Source: Pelotomaculum schinkii (GTDB lineage Bacteria; Bacillota; Desulfotomaculia; Desulfotomaculales; Pelotomaculaceae). From it: a DNA stretch of 64,000 nt. A model generated the notes under the pieces. That model was not told the origin of the DNA. It saw nothing but the letters and a program-made list of their open reading frames with translations, and did not search any database. The stretch's first letter is position 1. Every line of letters begins with the position of its first letter. Below, one piece after another: positions 8,960 through 17,738 of the stretch. The position numbers and the translations under genes were made by a program. The stretch is taken from assembly GCF_004369205.1 (NCBI RefSeq), contig NZ_QFGA01000001.1, positions 868,001 through 932,000 on the forward strand. Direction: 5' to 3'.

Positions 8960-10084
8960 TTACAGTTCCAGAGCCAGGTTGTTCCGGTGAATAACTTCAT
9001 CAAAATCCTTGTGCCCCAGGATGCGTGCTATGTCCCTGGTCTGCGCCCCTTTAATCCGTTCAATATCTTCCGAGGAGTAGGAAACGATGCCCCTGGCTAT
9101 CTCTGTGCCGTCCGGTCCGGCGATAACTACCGTGTTGCCTATATCAAAAGAGCCTTCCACTCTGGTTATGCCGGATGGCAGCAGGCTTTTACCCTGTTTA
9201 GCCAGCGCCCGGGCGGCTCCCTCATCAACGAATATCTTACCGCAAATTGAGGAACTGAAAGCTATCCAACGCTTTTTGTTTTCCATTTTATTGGCGCAAG
9301 GCCAAAAAACGGTACCCACCGCCTCTCCCTCAATAACCCGACGGATGATATTTTTTTCCTCCATATTGGTTATAACCGTGACAGTACCGGAATGCATGGC
9401 AATCCTGGCGGCCTGAATTTTGGTAGCCATCCCGCCGGTTCCCAGTTTGGAGCCTGCGCCACCGGACAAGGCCTCAATTTCAGGAGTCATTTCCGTTACG
9501 TCCCGGATCAGTTGGGCGCTTTTCTCTTTGCGCGGATCCGCAGTAAAAAGTCCATCTATGTCAGACAGCAAAACCAGTAGTTCGGCGTCGATCAGGGTGG
9601 CCACCAGGGCCGACAGGTTATCGTTATCACCCAGCTTGATCTCATCCACCGCCACTGTATCGTTCTCGTTGATGACGGGGATGACCCCGAACTGGAGCAT
9701 CGCGTGCAGGGAGTTCCTGGCGTTTAAAAAGCGCTTGCGGTCGGAAAAATCCTCGCGGGTTAACAGTACTTGACCCACGGTGACCCCGTACTCGGCAAAC
9801 AGCTTTTCATAAATATGCATCAGGACACCCTGACCAACTGCGGCGGCCGCCTGTTTCTCCGGGATGGTCCTGGGGCGCCCCGGCAGGCCGAGCTTGCCTG
9901 CTCCCGTTCCGATGGCCCCCGAAGTGACCAAAATTATTTCTTTGCCCATATTATAGAGGTCCGCCAACTGCCTGACCAGGCTTTCAATCTTAAAAAGGTT
10001 GGGCTTGCCGGTGGCATGAGCAACAGAACTGGTGCCCACTTTAACCACGATCCGCTTGAAAACCTGAAAATTACGTTTACCCAT
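8960..10084 (-). CDS. proB: glutamate 5-kinase
   Basis: ProB phosphorylates glutamate in the first step of proline synthesis. The amino-acid kinase domain carries KVGTSSV near the N-terminus and GDNDNLSALVA near residue 151. A PUA domain occupies roughly residues 275-355, giving the full-length 374-aa form. proA, usually its neighbour in this cluster, is absent here and must be elsewhere if the pathway is complete. The SD before the ATG is weak. Confidence 0.95.
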   Translation of the reverse strand: MGKRNFQVFKRIVVKVGTSSVAHATGKPNLFKIESLVRQLADLYNMGKEIILVTSGAIGTGAGKLGLPGRPRTIPEKQAAAAVGQGVLMHIYEKLFAEYGVTVGQVLLTREDFSDRKRFLNARNSLHAMLQFGVIPVINENDTVAVDEIKLGDNDNLSALVATLIDAELLVLLSDIDGLFTADPRKEKSAQLIRDVTEMTPEIEALSGGAGSKLGTGGMATKIQAARIAMHSGTVTVITNMEEKNIIRRVIEGEAVGTVFWPCANKMENKKRWIAFSSSICGKIFVDEGAARALAKQGKSLLPSGITRVEGSFDIGNTVVIAGPDGTEIARGIVSYSSEDIERIKGAQTRDIARILGHKDFDEVIHRNNLALEL

Positions 10085-10209
10085 GCACTACACCCGTATC
10101 ATTCAAAATTAACCTGGAAAAAGTATACCATACCCATATTCACGAACAAAGTTCAAAAACCTAAAGGAAGCAAGGGGGCGGACAGAAAATTGCTCGAAAA
10201 GGCGCCGGC

Positions 10210-11478
10210 TCATTCGACATATTCAAATTCAAAATCTCCGATTTTAACCGTGTCGCCCTCTTTTATGCCGGCCTCCTTAAGGGCGTCATCGATACCCATG
10301 CGCTTGAAGATCCACTGCAGGCGCTCGACCGCCTCATCGTTTTCCAGGTCGGTCATGGCCACGTGGCGTTTGATTTCCTTGCCGCCTACCAGAAAGATCC
10401 CTTCCTCACGTGATATGCTGAAACGCGGTTCGGCACGGTGGACGACATGCTCCGCCGTTTCTTCCTCAGGGGGAGTTATACCGGGAAGGTCTTCCAGCAG
10501 CGCGGCTACTTTGTAAATTAAAGGGCCAAGCCCGCTGCCGGTCGCCGCCGAGATGGGAAAGATCTCATAGTCATTGCCATAGGCTTCCTTAAGCCTTGTC
10601 AAGTTTTCCGCAGCTTCAGGCAGGTCCATTTTATTGGCGACAATAACCTGTGGCCTGGACCCGATCACAGGATTGTACAAGATTAGTTCGCGGTTGGTTA
10701 CCTTAAAATCCTCCACCGGATCCCGTCCCTCGCTACCCGCGGTATCCAGCACATGGATCAAGAGCCTGGTGCGTTCCACGTGACGCAGAAACTCATGTCC
10801 CAGGCCGGCGCCTGCGTGAGCGCCTTTTATAAGGCCCGGAATGTCGGCCATAACAAAACTGCGCCCGTCATCGACCCGTACCACACCCAGGTTGGGCGTA
10901 ACCGTGGTAAAGGGGTAGTTGGCTATCTTCGGTTTAGCTGCGGATACCTGCGAAATCAGAGTTGATTTACCCGCGTTGGGGAAGCCCACCAAACCAACAT
11001 CCGCCAGAAGCTTGAGTTCCAGACTGAGCCAGCGTTCCTCACCCGGCTCGCCTTTTTCCGCCAGTTTGGGAGCCTTGTTGTTGGGAGTGGCGAAGTGGGC
11101 GTTGCCCCTGCCACCGCGACCGCCGCGGGCTACTACCACCTGCTGGCCATTTCTGACCAGGTCCGCGATCAATTCGCCCGTGTCATCATCCCTGATTACC
11201 GTTCCGACCGGCAACCTGACCACCAGGTCGTCAGCAGAAAGCCCGTACCTGTTTTTGCCTTCGCCGTGCTTGCCCCGTTGTGCCTTATAGTGGCGCTTGT
11301 AACGGAAGTCCACCAGGGTGCGCAGTCCTTCATCGGCCTGGAACACAATATCCCCGCCCCGGCCCCCGTCACCGCCCCACGGGCCGCCTTCCGGTACGTA
11401 TTTTTCCCGCCGCATGGCGACACAGCCGTTTCCTCCGTCGCCGCCCTTGACAAAAATCCTTGCTTTATCAAAAAACAT
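10210..11478 (-). CDS. obgE: GTPase ObgE/CgtA
   Basis: Obg is an essential GTPase linked to 50S assembly, stress and sporulation entry. It has the Gly-rich Obg fold (about 1-157), a G domain with G1 GFPNAGKST (165-173), DIPGLI and NKMD, and a C-terminal OCT domain (about 345-422). The ATG at 11478 is preferred over an in-frame GTG 9 bases upstream, because GGGTG sits at the right distance and homologues begin MFFDxA. It lies directly downstream of the Spo0B-like gene. Confidence 0.96.
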   Translation of the reverse strand: MFFDKARIFVKGGDGGNGCVAMRREKYVPEGGPWGGDGGRGGDIVFQADEGLRTLVDFRYKRHYKAQRGKHGEGKNRYGLSADDLVVRLPVGTVIRDDDTGELIADLVRNGQQVVVARGGRGGRGNAHFATPNNKAPKLAEKGEPGEERWLSLELKLLADVGLVGFPNAGKSTLISQVSAAKPKIANYPFTTVTPNLGVVRVDDGRSFVMADIPGLIKGAHAGAGLGHEFLRHVERTRLLIHVLDTAGSEGRDPVEDFKVTNRELILYNPVIGSRPQVIVANKMDLPEAAENLTRLKEAYGNDYEIFPISAATGSGLGPLIYKVAALLEDLPGITPPEEETAEHVVHRAEPRFSISREEGIFLVGGKEIKRHVAMTDLENDEAVERLQWIFKRMGIDDALKEAGIKEGDTVKIGDFEFEYVE

Positions 11479-11498
11479 GTATATCACCCGTTCATATT

Positions 11499-12077
11499 TT
11501 AACCAATTTTATTAAGCCCTTGACGGGGCAATGTAAAAAAGATCTCAATGCCGTTATTGGCCACGGCCAGATTCAATCTCCCCCCATACGGGCTGAGAAG
11601 TTCCCCGGCCGGTATAAGCGCGGTCTCGAAACGGCTGAGATCAGCCAAAAGGGGTTCCGGGAAAAGCAACCGGCAAGTGTACTTCCTCTCACTTTCACCA
11701 AGGACCACTTCGATGCGCCTATCCACAATTTCAGGCGCCGACATCGTCTCAAAAGCGCTCCTGAGGCAGAGTTCCAGCACCTCCCCTACTACCGGTCCCG
11801 GGACTGCGCTCTCCGACAGGTCAGAAGTTATATTGAGCACAAGCTCTATCTGGTACATGGCGGCATCGTTGATGGCAATTATCAGGGCAGCGGTCAGCTC
11901 CGGTATGGCCACCCTGGCCGTCTTACTGTACTGGGCTATCTCTACGCAAACCTGATTCAGGTAGTCCATAACCCGGTCTACCTTATTCATCTGCAACAGC
12001 CCGGAAATAACTTGAAGATGATTTAAAAAATCATGCCTTTGCACCTGAATAGCGTCTAAGAGCTTTTCCAGATTCAA
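11499..12077 (-). CDS. spo0B: Spo0B-like sporulation phosphotransferase
   Basis: This 192-aa protein starts with a helical hairpin carrying RHDFLNHLQVISGLLQM (about residues 13-29). This matches the Spo0B alpha domain, whose His receives phosphate from Spo0F and passes it to Spo0A. The C-terminal half is a degenerate GHKL-like fold. The position between rpmA and obgE is where spo0B lies in Bacillus. A terminator separates it from rpmA, so spo0B-obgE probably has its own promoter. Function is inferred from this motif and context; similar helices occur in citrate/malate-type kinases. Confidence 0.75.
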   Translation of the reverse strand: MNLEKLLDAIQVQRHDFLNHLQVISGLLQMNKVDRVMDYLNQVCVEIAQYSKTARVAIPELTAALIIAINDAAMYQIELVLNITSDLSESAVPGPVVGEVLELCLRSAFETMSAPEIVDRRIEVVLGESERKYTCRLLFPEPLLADLSRFETALIPAGELLSPYGGRLNLAVANNGIEIFFTLPRQGLNKIG

Positions 12078-12170
12078 ATCGTAGCCTCCTTAAATGTTTC
12101 CCAAAGCACTTTTTTGACGATTGCCAAATGGTGACATATACATTCTACGAAACATTCTTTAAACCCTTCA

Positions 12171-12202
12171 AAAAAATAAGCGGTCCGCTGGAGGACCGCT
12201 GT
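12171..12202 (-). terminator. Rho-independent terminator after rpmA
   Basis: On the minus strand AGCGGTCC pairs with GGACCGCT across a 6-base loop and is followed by TATTTTTTT. It ends the rplU-rpmA transcript. Confidence 0.88.
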
Positions 12203-12215
12203 TCTTCAATGCATT

Positions 12216-12482
12216 TTATACAATTTCCTCGACCTTATTAATACTGACAACCTTCTTATCACGGCCTTTTCTTTCAAAACTGACCACACCGTCTACCTTT
12301 GCAAACAGGGTGTCGTCCCCACCTTTGCCGACGTTTAAGCCCGGGTGTATTCTGGTGCCGCGCTGGCGGACTAAAATATTGCCGGCCAAAACAAACTGGC
12401 CGTCTGCCCGCTTCACGCCGAGCATTTTGGGCTGGGAGTCGCGTCCGTTCCGGGAACTACCTACACCTTTCTTATGTGCCAA
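12216..12482 (-). CDS. rpmA: 50S ribosomal protein L27, without N-terminal extension
   Basis: L27 sits at the peptidyl-transferase centre. The sequence begins directly as [16 protein letters not shown]. Most Firmicutes L27 proteins carry a short N-terminal extension that is removed by the protease Prp. Here the TTG start has GAGAGGTG 7 bases upstream, and an in-frame TGA lies two codons upstream, so no extension can be encoded. The prp (ysxB) gene normally found between rplU and rpmA is also missing; only 49 bases separate the two genes. Confidence 0.95.
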   Translation of the reverse strand: MAHKKGVGSSRNGRDSQPKMLGVKRADGQFVLAGNILVRQRGTRIHPGLNVGKGGDDTLFAKVDGVVSFERKGRDKKVVSINKVEEIV

Positions 12483-12531
12483 TGCAATTCACCTCTCTTT
12501 TCAAATACTTTAAATTCTATCGAAAGGCCAA

Positions 12532-12843
12532 TCAAGCTTCAATTTTTTCAACAGTCACCTGGGTGAACGCCTGGCGATGGCCCTGTTTGCGACGGTAATT
12601 CTTCTTAGCCTTATACTTGAAGACTATAATTTTCTTACCCCTGCCGTGGCGAACCACTTTTAAAACTACCCTGGCTCCATCCACAAGCGGAGAACCGATT
12701 TTCACGCTATCGCCGTCGACCAGCGCCAGAACACGGTCTATTTCAACCGTTTCATCAGGTTGGGCGGGCAGCTTCTCAATATAGAGGGTGTCACCCTCGC
12801 TCACCCGGTACTGCTTGCCGCCTGTTTCGATAATCGCGTACAT
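12532..12843 (-). CDS. rplU: 50S ribosomal protein L21
   Basis: This 103-aa protein has the L21 hallmarks [14 protein letters not shown] at the start and [16 protein letters not shown] near the end. It binds 23S rRNA in the large subunit. It is the first gene of a two-gene transcript with rpmA. The 5' region may hold an L21 leader RNA. Confidence 0.97.
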   Translation of the reverse strand: MYAIIETGGKQYRVSEGDTLYIEKLPAQPDETVEIDRVLALVDGDSVKIGSPLVDGARVVLKVVRHGRGKKIIVFKYKAKKNYRRKQGHRQAFTQVTVEKIEA

Positions 12844-12965
12844 TAAACTAAAAACCCCCTTATATTTCGGGACTCGCCGGGGATGGTAGGGACTTAAACC
12901 AGCAGTCCCGTTTTTAAACCTGTCCCGTGCGGTTACCGCATAGTAAAAACGCCTACAATTTAATA
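12844..12965 (-). promoter_or_regulatory. possible L21 (rplU) leader RNA
   Basis: The 120-base 5' region of rplU can form hairpins; for example GCGGTAACCGC and GGGACTGCTGGTTTAAGTCCC are visible on the minus strand. Autoregulatory L21 leaders are known in Firmicutes at this place. I could not match the consensus with certainty by eye. Confidence 0.35.
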
Positions 12966-13000
12966 TTTTAACACACCGGGAGGTTTTGTCAAGAATTCAA

Positions 13001-14695
13001 TCAGATTTTGACCGGGCGCGCCTTAGCATAGGTCCGGTAGACCTTGCTGACTTCAACAGGTATGGTCTCACCAACCAGGGTCCCGGCGCCCTCGATGTCC
13101 AGGATAAAACCGTTAACCCTGGCAATACCGTCGTTGGTATTGGAAACATGAGGTTCTTCCACCTTGACTTCCAGTACTTCACCGGGCTTAACCGGGAAGT
13201 TGTGCGCCTGGATGCCCTCGTTGTCCTGCAGCGGACGGATAGCCACCGACTCAATATGCTGGTTGGTCGAACCCCGGATATAGAGGTTTTTGCCGGTCTT
13301 GCTTTCCAGGTCGCGCAAATTGGCTCCACCGCTGCCAATCAGCCGCGCCGCAACCACGGGGTTGGCCTCCACCAGGATGGTCTGGGCCGTGGTCTGGCGG
13401 GCCATATTGTAAATTTGGTTCTTGTAGTGGATCCCCAGGGTCTCCTCGGAAAGCACCCTTCCTCTGCCATCGCAATAAGGACAGTGCTTCTGTAAAACTT
13501 CCGACAGGCTGGGACGAACCTTCTTACGGGTCATTTCCACCAGCCCCAGTTGGGTAATGCCCAAAATATTGGTTTTAGTTTTATCACGTTTAATCTCTGC
13601 TTCAAGCGCCTGCAGCACCTCCTGCTGGTGACTTTCCTCGGTCATGTCAATAAAGTCAACGATAACAATGCCACCAATGTTGCGCAGGCGCAGCTGCCTG
13701 CTGATTTCACGGGCGGCTTCCAGATTGGTCTTCACTACCGTGTCTTCAAGGTTGGTGGTACCCACATACTTCCCGGTGTTGACGTCAATGGCGGTCAGCG
13801 CCTCGGACTGGTCTATCACCAGGTACCCACCGCTTTTAAGCCAGACCTTACGCTTTAACGCCTTCTCTATTTCCTGCTCAATACCATATTCCTCAAAAAT
13901 ATTTTCCCGCTCGTCAAGAAAAACTTTCAGCTTCAGGCGGGGACCCGTGATGTCCAAAAGGTCCAGCACTTTTTCATACTCGTAGCGGGAGTCCAGGGTA
14001 AGGCGATCGACGTCCTCGGTAAAAATGTCTCTAAGAATCCGCTGGACCAATTCCAGGTCGCGGTGAACCAGGTTTGGTACGGGTCCGTACGCAGCCCTGC
14101 TGAGAATTTTGCGCCACAGTTTGGTCAGCAGGTTAATGTCCTGGCGCAGTTCTTCCTCCTCCACCCCTTCCGCCACAGTACGGACGATTAAGCCCATACC
14201 TTCCGGCTTAACCCTGGCGGCAAGATCCTTCAGCCGCTCACGCTCCTTGTCGGACTCGATCCGGCGTGAAATACCGATGTAATCCACTGTGGGCATCAGC
14301 ACCAGGTAACGTCCGGGCAGGGTAATATGGATAGTCACACGTGGTCCCTTGGTACCGATTGGCTCCTTGACGATCTGTACCAGAGTTTCCTGCCCCTGCT
14401 TTAAAATATCACATATGTTGGCGCTCCCAAGAGCCGAACCGCTCATCCCGTTGGTTTCCGGCGTGCGTGCGGGCAGGGCGTCCTCAACGTATAAAAAGGC
14501 ATTTTTTTCCAATCCTATATTAACAAAGGCCGCCTGCATGCCGGGCAGCACATTCTCCACCCGGCCTTTAAAGATATTGCCTACCAGGCGCTGGTTAATC
14601 GCCCTTTCAATATATACTTCAACAGGGACTCGATCTTCCAGTACGGCGACCCTGGTTTCCTCTTCGGCAACATTAACGACAATTTCCCTAAACAT
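13001..14695 (-). CDS. rng: ribonuclease E/G family protein
   Basis: This 564-aa RNase G-like endonuclease would process rRNA and mRNA. The order is an S1 domain near the N-terminus (VGNIFKGRVENVLPGMQAAFVNIG), then the RNase E/G catalytic core with SEALTAIDVNTG and IVIVDFIDM, and the zinc-link motif CPYCDGRGR. The length fits the short G form without the degradosome scaffold tail. It lies just upstream of rplU on the same strand, as is common in Clostridia. The ATG has GAGAAAGGA upstream. Confidence 0.94.
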   Translation of the reverse strand: MFREIVVNVAEEETRVAVLEDRVPVEVYIERAINQRLVGNIFKGRVENVLPGMQAAFVNIGLEKNAFLYVEDALPARTPETNGMSGSALGSANICDILKQGQETLVQIVKEPIGTKGPRVTIHITLPGRYLVLMPTVDYIGISRRIESDKERERLKDLAARVKPEGMGLIVRTVAEGVEEEELRQDINLLTKLWRKILSRAAYGPVPNLVHRDLELVQRILRDIFTEDVDRLTLDSRYEYEKVLDLLDITGPRLKLKVFLDERENIFEEYGIEQEIEKALKRKVWLKSGGYLVIDQSEALTAIDVNTGKYVGTTNLEDTVVKTNLEAAREISRQLRLRNIGGIVIVDFIDMTEESHQQEVLQALEAEIKRDKTKTNILGITQLGLVEMTRKKVRPSLSEVLQKHCPYCDGRGRVLSEETLGIHYKNQIYNMARQTTAQTILVEANPVVAARLIGSGGANLRDLESKTGKNLYIRGSTNQHIESVAIRPLQDNEGIQAHNFPVKPGEVLEVKVEEPHVSNTNDGIARVNGFILDIEGAGTLVGETIPVEVSKVYRTYAKARPVKI

Positions 14696-14779
14696 AAAAA
14701 TCCTTTCTCCTCTATAAATACGTCAAGATACTTCTAAAACACCCGATAGGTTATATTTTTATTTATTAGGTACAGCACC

Positions 14780-15469
14780 TTACCACAGCGTTTTATTATC
14801 TTTGTCTACCGCGCTAAAAAGGCAGGTCCTGTACAGCACATATTTTCCCTCTATTGGTAGTTCGCTGCTTGTTGAAAAAGCCTCCACCACCTCCTCAAAC
14901 CTAATATTATCACGGCTTCCGGTTTTTAACTCGGTTTCAATTATTATTATATCATTATCCAACCTGCCCGACATGGCAAAAATGCCTGGCCTGATATCGT
15001 AAACTCTATTTTCCCCCGCCTTGTTTTTTCTCTGGACCAGTATCTCGGACCGGCCAAGAAAGGCTTCTATAGCCCGGTCCAAAGCACCTTGGCTAACCGC
15101 GCTTTTGAGCCTGGCCTCGCCCCGGTAGGTAGCACGCTCAACCATAGACATCAGGGCGGGCGCCCGCTCCCCAAGCCTTCTCACCTCAACCAGGCGCAAG
15201 CCTTCCGGCAGTGTCCCGGACAAGTCTCTCTGGATGGAGGACACAGGTACCTCCCTGACCAGCTCAAGGTCCGCATACTCTGCTTCCCCCGCCGTTCCCA
15301 CCGCCAGAGGGGCCGCGAAGGCTATTTTGGGATGGGGGTTGAAGCCGCTGGTAAAGGCTATGGGCAACCCGGCCCTCCTTGCCGCCCGCTCAAAAGTCCT
15401 CAACAAATCCAGGTGGGAGATATAGCGGGCAGGCCCTTCCTTGGCATACATCATACGGTACACAGGCAT
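14780..15469 (-). CDS. radical-SAM-linked protein (TIGR03936/DUF2344)
   Basis: This 229-aa protein begins MPVYRMMYAKEGPARYISHLDLLR and contains SGFNPHPKIAFAAPLAVGT, the signature of the DUF2344 family that accompanies or is fused to TIGR03960 radical SAM proteins. The ATG at 15469 has GGGGGGG about 7 bases upstream and starts 2 bases past the previous stop. The neighbour upstream is the radical SAM partner and rng follows, suggesting a role in RNA or ribosome modification. The biochemical function is not established. Confidence 0.85.
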   Translation of the reverse strand: MPVYRMMYAKEGPARYISHLDLLRTFERAARRAGLPIAFTSGFNPHPKIAFAAPLAVGTAGEAEYADLELVREVPVSSIQRDLSGTLPEGLRLVEVRRLGERAPALMSMVERATYRGEARLKSAVSQGALDRAIEAFLGRSEILVQRKNKAGENRVYDIRPGIFAMSGRLDNDIIIIETELKTGSRDNIRFEEVVEAFSTSSELPIEGKYVLYRTCLFSAVDKDNKTLW

Positions 15470-15471
15470 AT

Positions 15472-17316
15472 TTATACCCCCCCCGCCAAACTGGGTTTGG
15501 CCTCCAGATCTGGACACAGCCCGCAGCCTGGACAGTCTCCTGTCCGGCAGTCTACAGTGGTCACACCCGACAGGGCCCGGCGATGCTCTTCCGCCAGGTA
15601 GCGCCTGGAAACACCGCTGTTGATATGGTCCCAGGGCAGAGGGCCTTCATAATCATAGCGGCGGCCTGCGTACCAGGCCGGCTCAAGGCCGGACAAGCGG
15701 AAGGCTTCCAGCCAGCGTTCCAAATTGAAATACTCCGACCACCCGTCAAACTTGCAGCCCAACTCCAGGGCATGGATTAAAACTGTTTCCAGCCGGCGAT
15801 CCCCCCTGGCAAAAACCGCCTCCATGAAGCTTAGCCCGGCGTCATGGTAGTTGAAGACAAGGCCGCGCTCCTTCAAGCGGACGGCCAGATAATCCTGTTT
15901 CCTTTTAAGCTCGGCAAGGGTATCCTGGGGCTCCCACTGGAAAGGCGTGTGCGCCTTGGGGACGAAAGATGAAACGCTTACCGTAACCCTCAGCTTGTTG
16001 CGCGGTACACGCGCTTTGCGGCCAAGGTCAAGCACTTCTTTGGCCAGCCGGACAATGCCGTCCAAGTCCTCGTCTGTTTCCGTAGGCAGGCCGATCATAA
16101 AATATAGTTTGATCGCGCGCCAGCCTTCCCTGAAAGCCGCGGCGGTGGTTTCAAGCAGGTCTTCTTCGGTAACACCTTTATTGATGACGTCCCGCAGCCG
16201 CTGGGTACCGGCCTCGGGAGCAAAGGTCAGCGAGGAGCGCCGCACCCGCTGCACCTCCTTGGCCAGTTCCACCGAAAAGTTATCCACCCGCAGGGAAGGA
16301 AGCGATACCCCCACCCCACGTTGAGCGTGTTGATCAAGAAGGGATTTAATAACCTTGCTGACCGGTGTATAGTCGCTGGTGCTGAGAGAGGTCAGAGAAA
16401 TCTCGTCGTACCCGGTGCTCTCCACCAGTGCGGCGGCCTGTTCCAACACGGTCGAAGGCTTTTTTTCACGCACCGGACGGTTGAGCATGCCGGCCTGGCA
16501 AAAACGGCATCCTCTGGTGCAGCCCCGCAGCACCTCCAGCATAATCCGGTCATGCACCACCTCGGTGGAAGGGACCAGCGGCCGCCTGGGAAAAGGCGCC
16601 TGATCAAAATCCCGCACTATTCTTTTGGTAACCCTGGCAGGCACACCTTCCTGTACCGGTTTCACCTTTGACACAGCTCCATCTGTCCGGTATTCGACCC
16701 GGTACAACCCCGGCGCATACACACCCGGAAGCCTTGACGCCTCAAGCAAAAAGTCCCGGCGTGGAAGAGCCCTTTGCTTTCCCTTTCGAACACTGTCCAG
16801 CAATTCACTGATTAACTCCTCCCCCTCGCCTATGGCGAAGAGGTCGATAAAAGCAGCCATTGGCTCCGGGTTGAAGGCACAAGGCCCCCCGGCTATCACC
16901 AAAGGGCATTTTTCGTCCCGCTCCGTGGATTTCAGGGGAATACCCGACAGATCCAGCATATTAAGCACATTGGTAAAGGACATCTCGTACTGCAGGGTAA
17001 ATGCCACCACATCGAAGTCCCCCACCGGCCGGCGGGATTCCAGGCTGAATAAGGGGAGATTGTACTCCCGCATTTTTTCTTCCATATCAGGCCAGGGCGC
17101 AAAGACTCTTTCCATTAAGGTATCCACGCGCCGGTTTACAATCTCATAAAAAATTTGAAGCCCCAGGTAGGACATACCCACCTCGTAGACATCGGGAAAA
17201 GCAAAAGCCACCCTTAAGTCCACATCGCTCCACTCCTTGTGGACTGCATTCCATTCCCCCCCGGCGTAACGGGCGGGTTTTTTTACCAGGGGCAGTATCT
17301 GATCAAGCACATCCAT
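15472..17316 (-). CDS. radical SAM protein, TIGR03960 family
   Basis: The protein is about 614 aa. An N-terminal B12-binding-like region (about 30-180) precedes the radical SAM core, with the cluster motif CTRGCRFC (Cys near 266, 270 and 273). The C-terminus has a further Cys group (CRTGDCPGCGLC). Family members occur next to the DUF2344 protein and rng. The start is uncertain. The ATG at 17316 has TTAGGAG upstream and is preferred, while an ATG at 17346 and a TTG at 17370 are in frame. The substrate is unknown; tRNA or rRNA modification is a plausible inference from the family and context. Confidence 0.88.
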   Translation of the reverse strand: MDVLDQILPLVKKPARYAGGEWNAVHKEWSDVDLRVAFAFPDVYEVGMSYLGLQIFYEIVNRRVDTLMERVFAPWPDMEEKMREYNLPLFSLESRRPVGDFDVVAFTLQYEMSFTNVLNMLDLSGIPLKSTERDEKCPLVIAGGPCAFNPEPMAAFIDLFAIGEGEELISELLDSVRKGKQRALPRRDFLLEASRLPGVYAPGLYRVEYRTDGAVSKVKPVQEGVPARVTKRIVRDFDQAPFPRRPLVPSTEVVHDRIMLEVLRGCTRGCRFCQAGMLNRPVREKKPSTVLEQAAALVESTGYDEISLTSLSTSDYTPVSKVIKSLLDQHAQRGVGVSLPSLRVDNFSVELAKEVQRVRRSSLTFAPEAGTQRLRDVINKGVTEEDLLETTAAAFREGWRAIKLYFMIGLPTETDEDLDGIVRLAKEVLDLGRKARVPRNKLRVTVSVSSFVPKAHTPFQWEPQDTLAELKRKQDYLAVRLKERGLVFNYHDAGLSFMEAVFARGDRRLETVLIHALELGCKFDGWSEYFNLERWLEAFRLSGLEPAWYAGRRYDYEGPLPWDHINSGVSRRYLAEEHRRALSGVTTVDCRTGDCPGCGLCPDLEAKPSLAGGV

Positions 17317-17370
17317 ATACTCTATATCTCCTAAGCTCTCCGGCATTCCTTTTCCGAGCGGGTCAAACAA

Positions 17371-17738
17371 TACTCTACCAATAGTATAACCAAAAAAAGC
17401 CGGAAGAATATTCCGGTACAGGTTATTCTACAACCAGTCAATAAAAACCTGCATCCAAAATAAGAGGCAGGTCTGGCGTTAGAAGTAAGGGGACAGCTAT
17501 CATGCTACCTGAGAACAAACCGCAACCTAACAGTCGTAAGGCGTAAGGCGTAAGGCGTAGGGCGTAGATTATACTGCTTTTCTATTGGGTTTTTTAAACC
17601 CGGAGAATATTATCATACCCACGTCCCACGACAATTTTTACGCCTTACGCCCTACGCCCTACGACCAAAATCTAACCTGCTTTTAACACGGTACAATGAA
17701 TGGCATTCAGCAACTTTATGTAAATAAAACCACAATTA
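17371..17738. repeat. inverted arrays of a CGTARGG heptamer in an intergenic gap
   Basis: A 35-base run of GGCGTAA/GGCGTAG heptamers at 17533-17567 faces an inverted 27-base run at 17639-17665, so the transcript could form a long imperfect hairpin. The spacer also has ACGTCCCACGAC (17621-17632), related to the heptamer runs at 4192 and 41388. No open frame with an SD is seen in this gap between spoIVFB-like and the radical SAM gene. Confidence 0.8.

Noticed and set aside
17533-17665. CRISPR array from the heptamer runs
   Set aside because: The units are 7 bases with no unique spacers, and no cas gene lies in the window.
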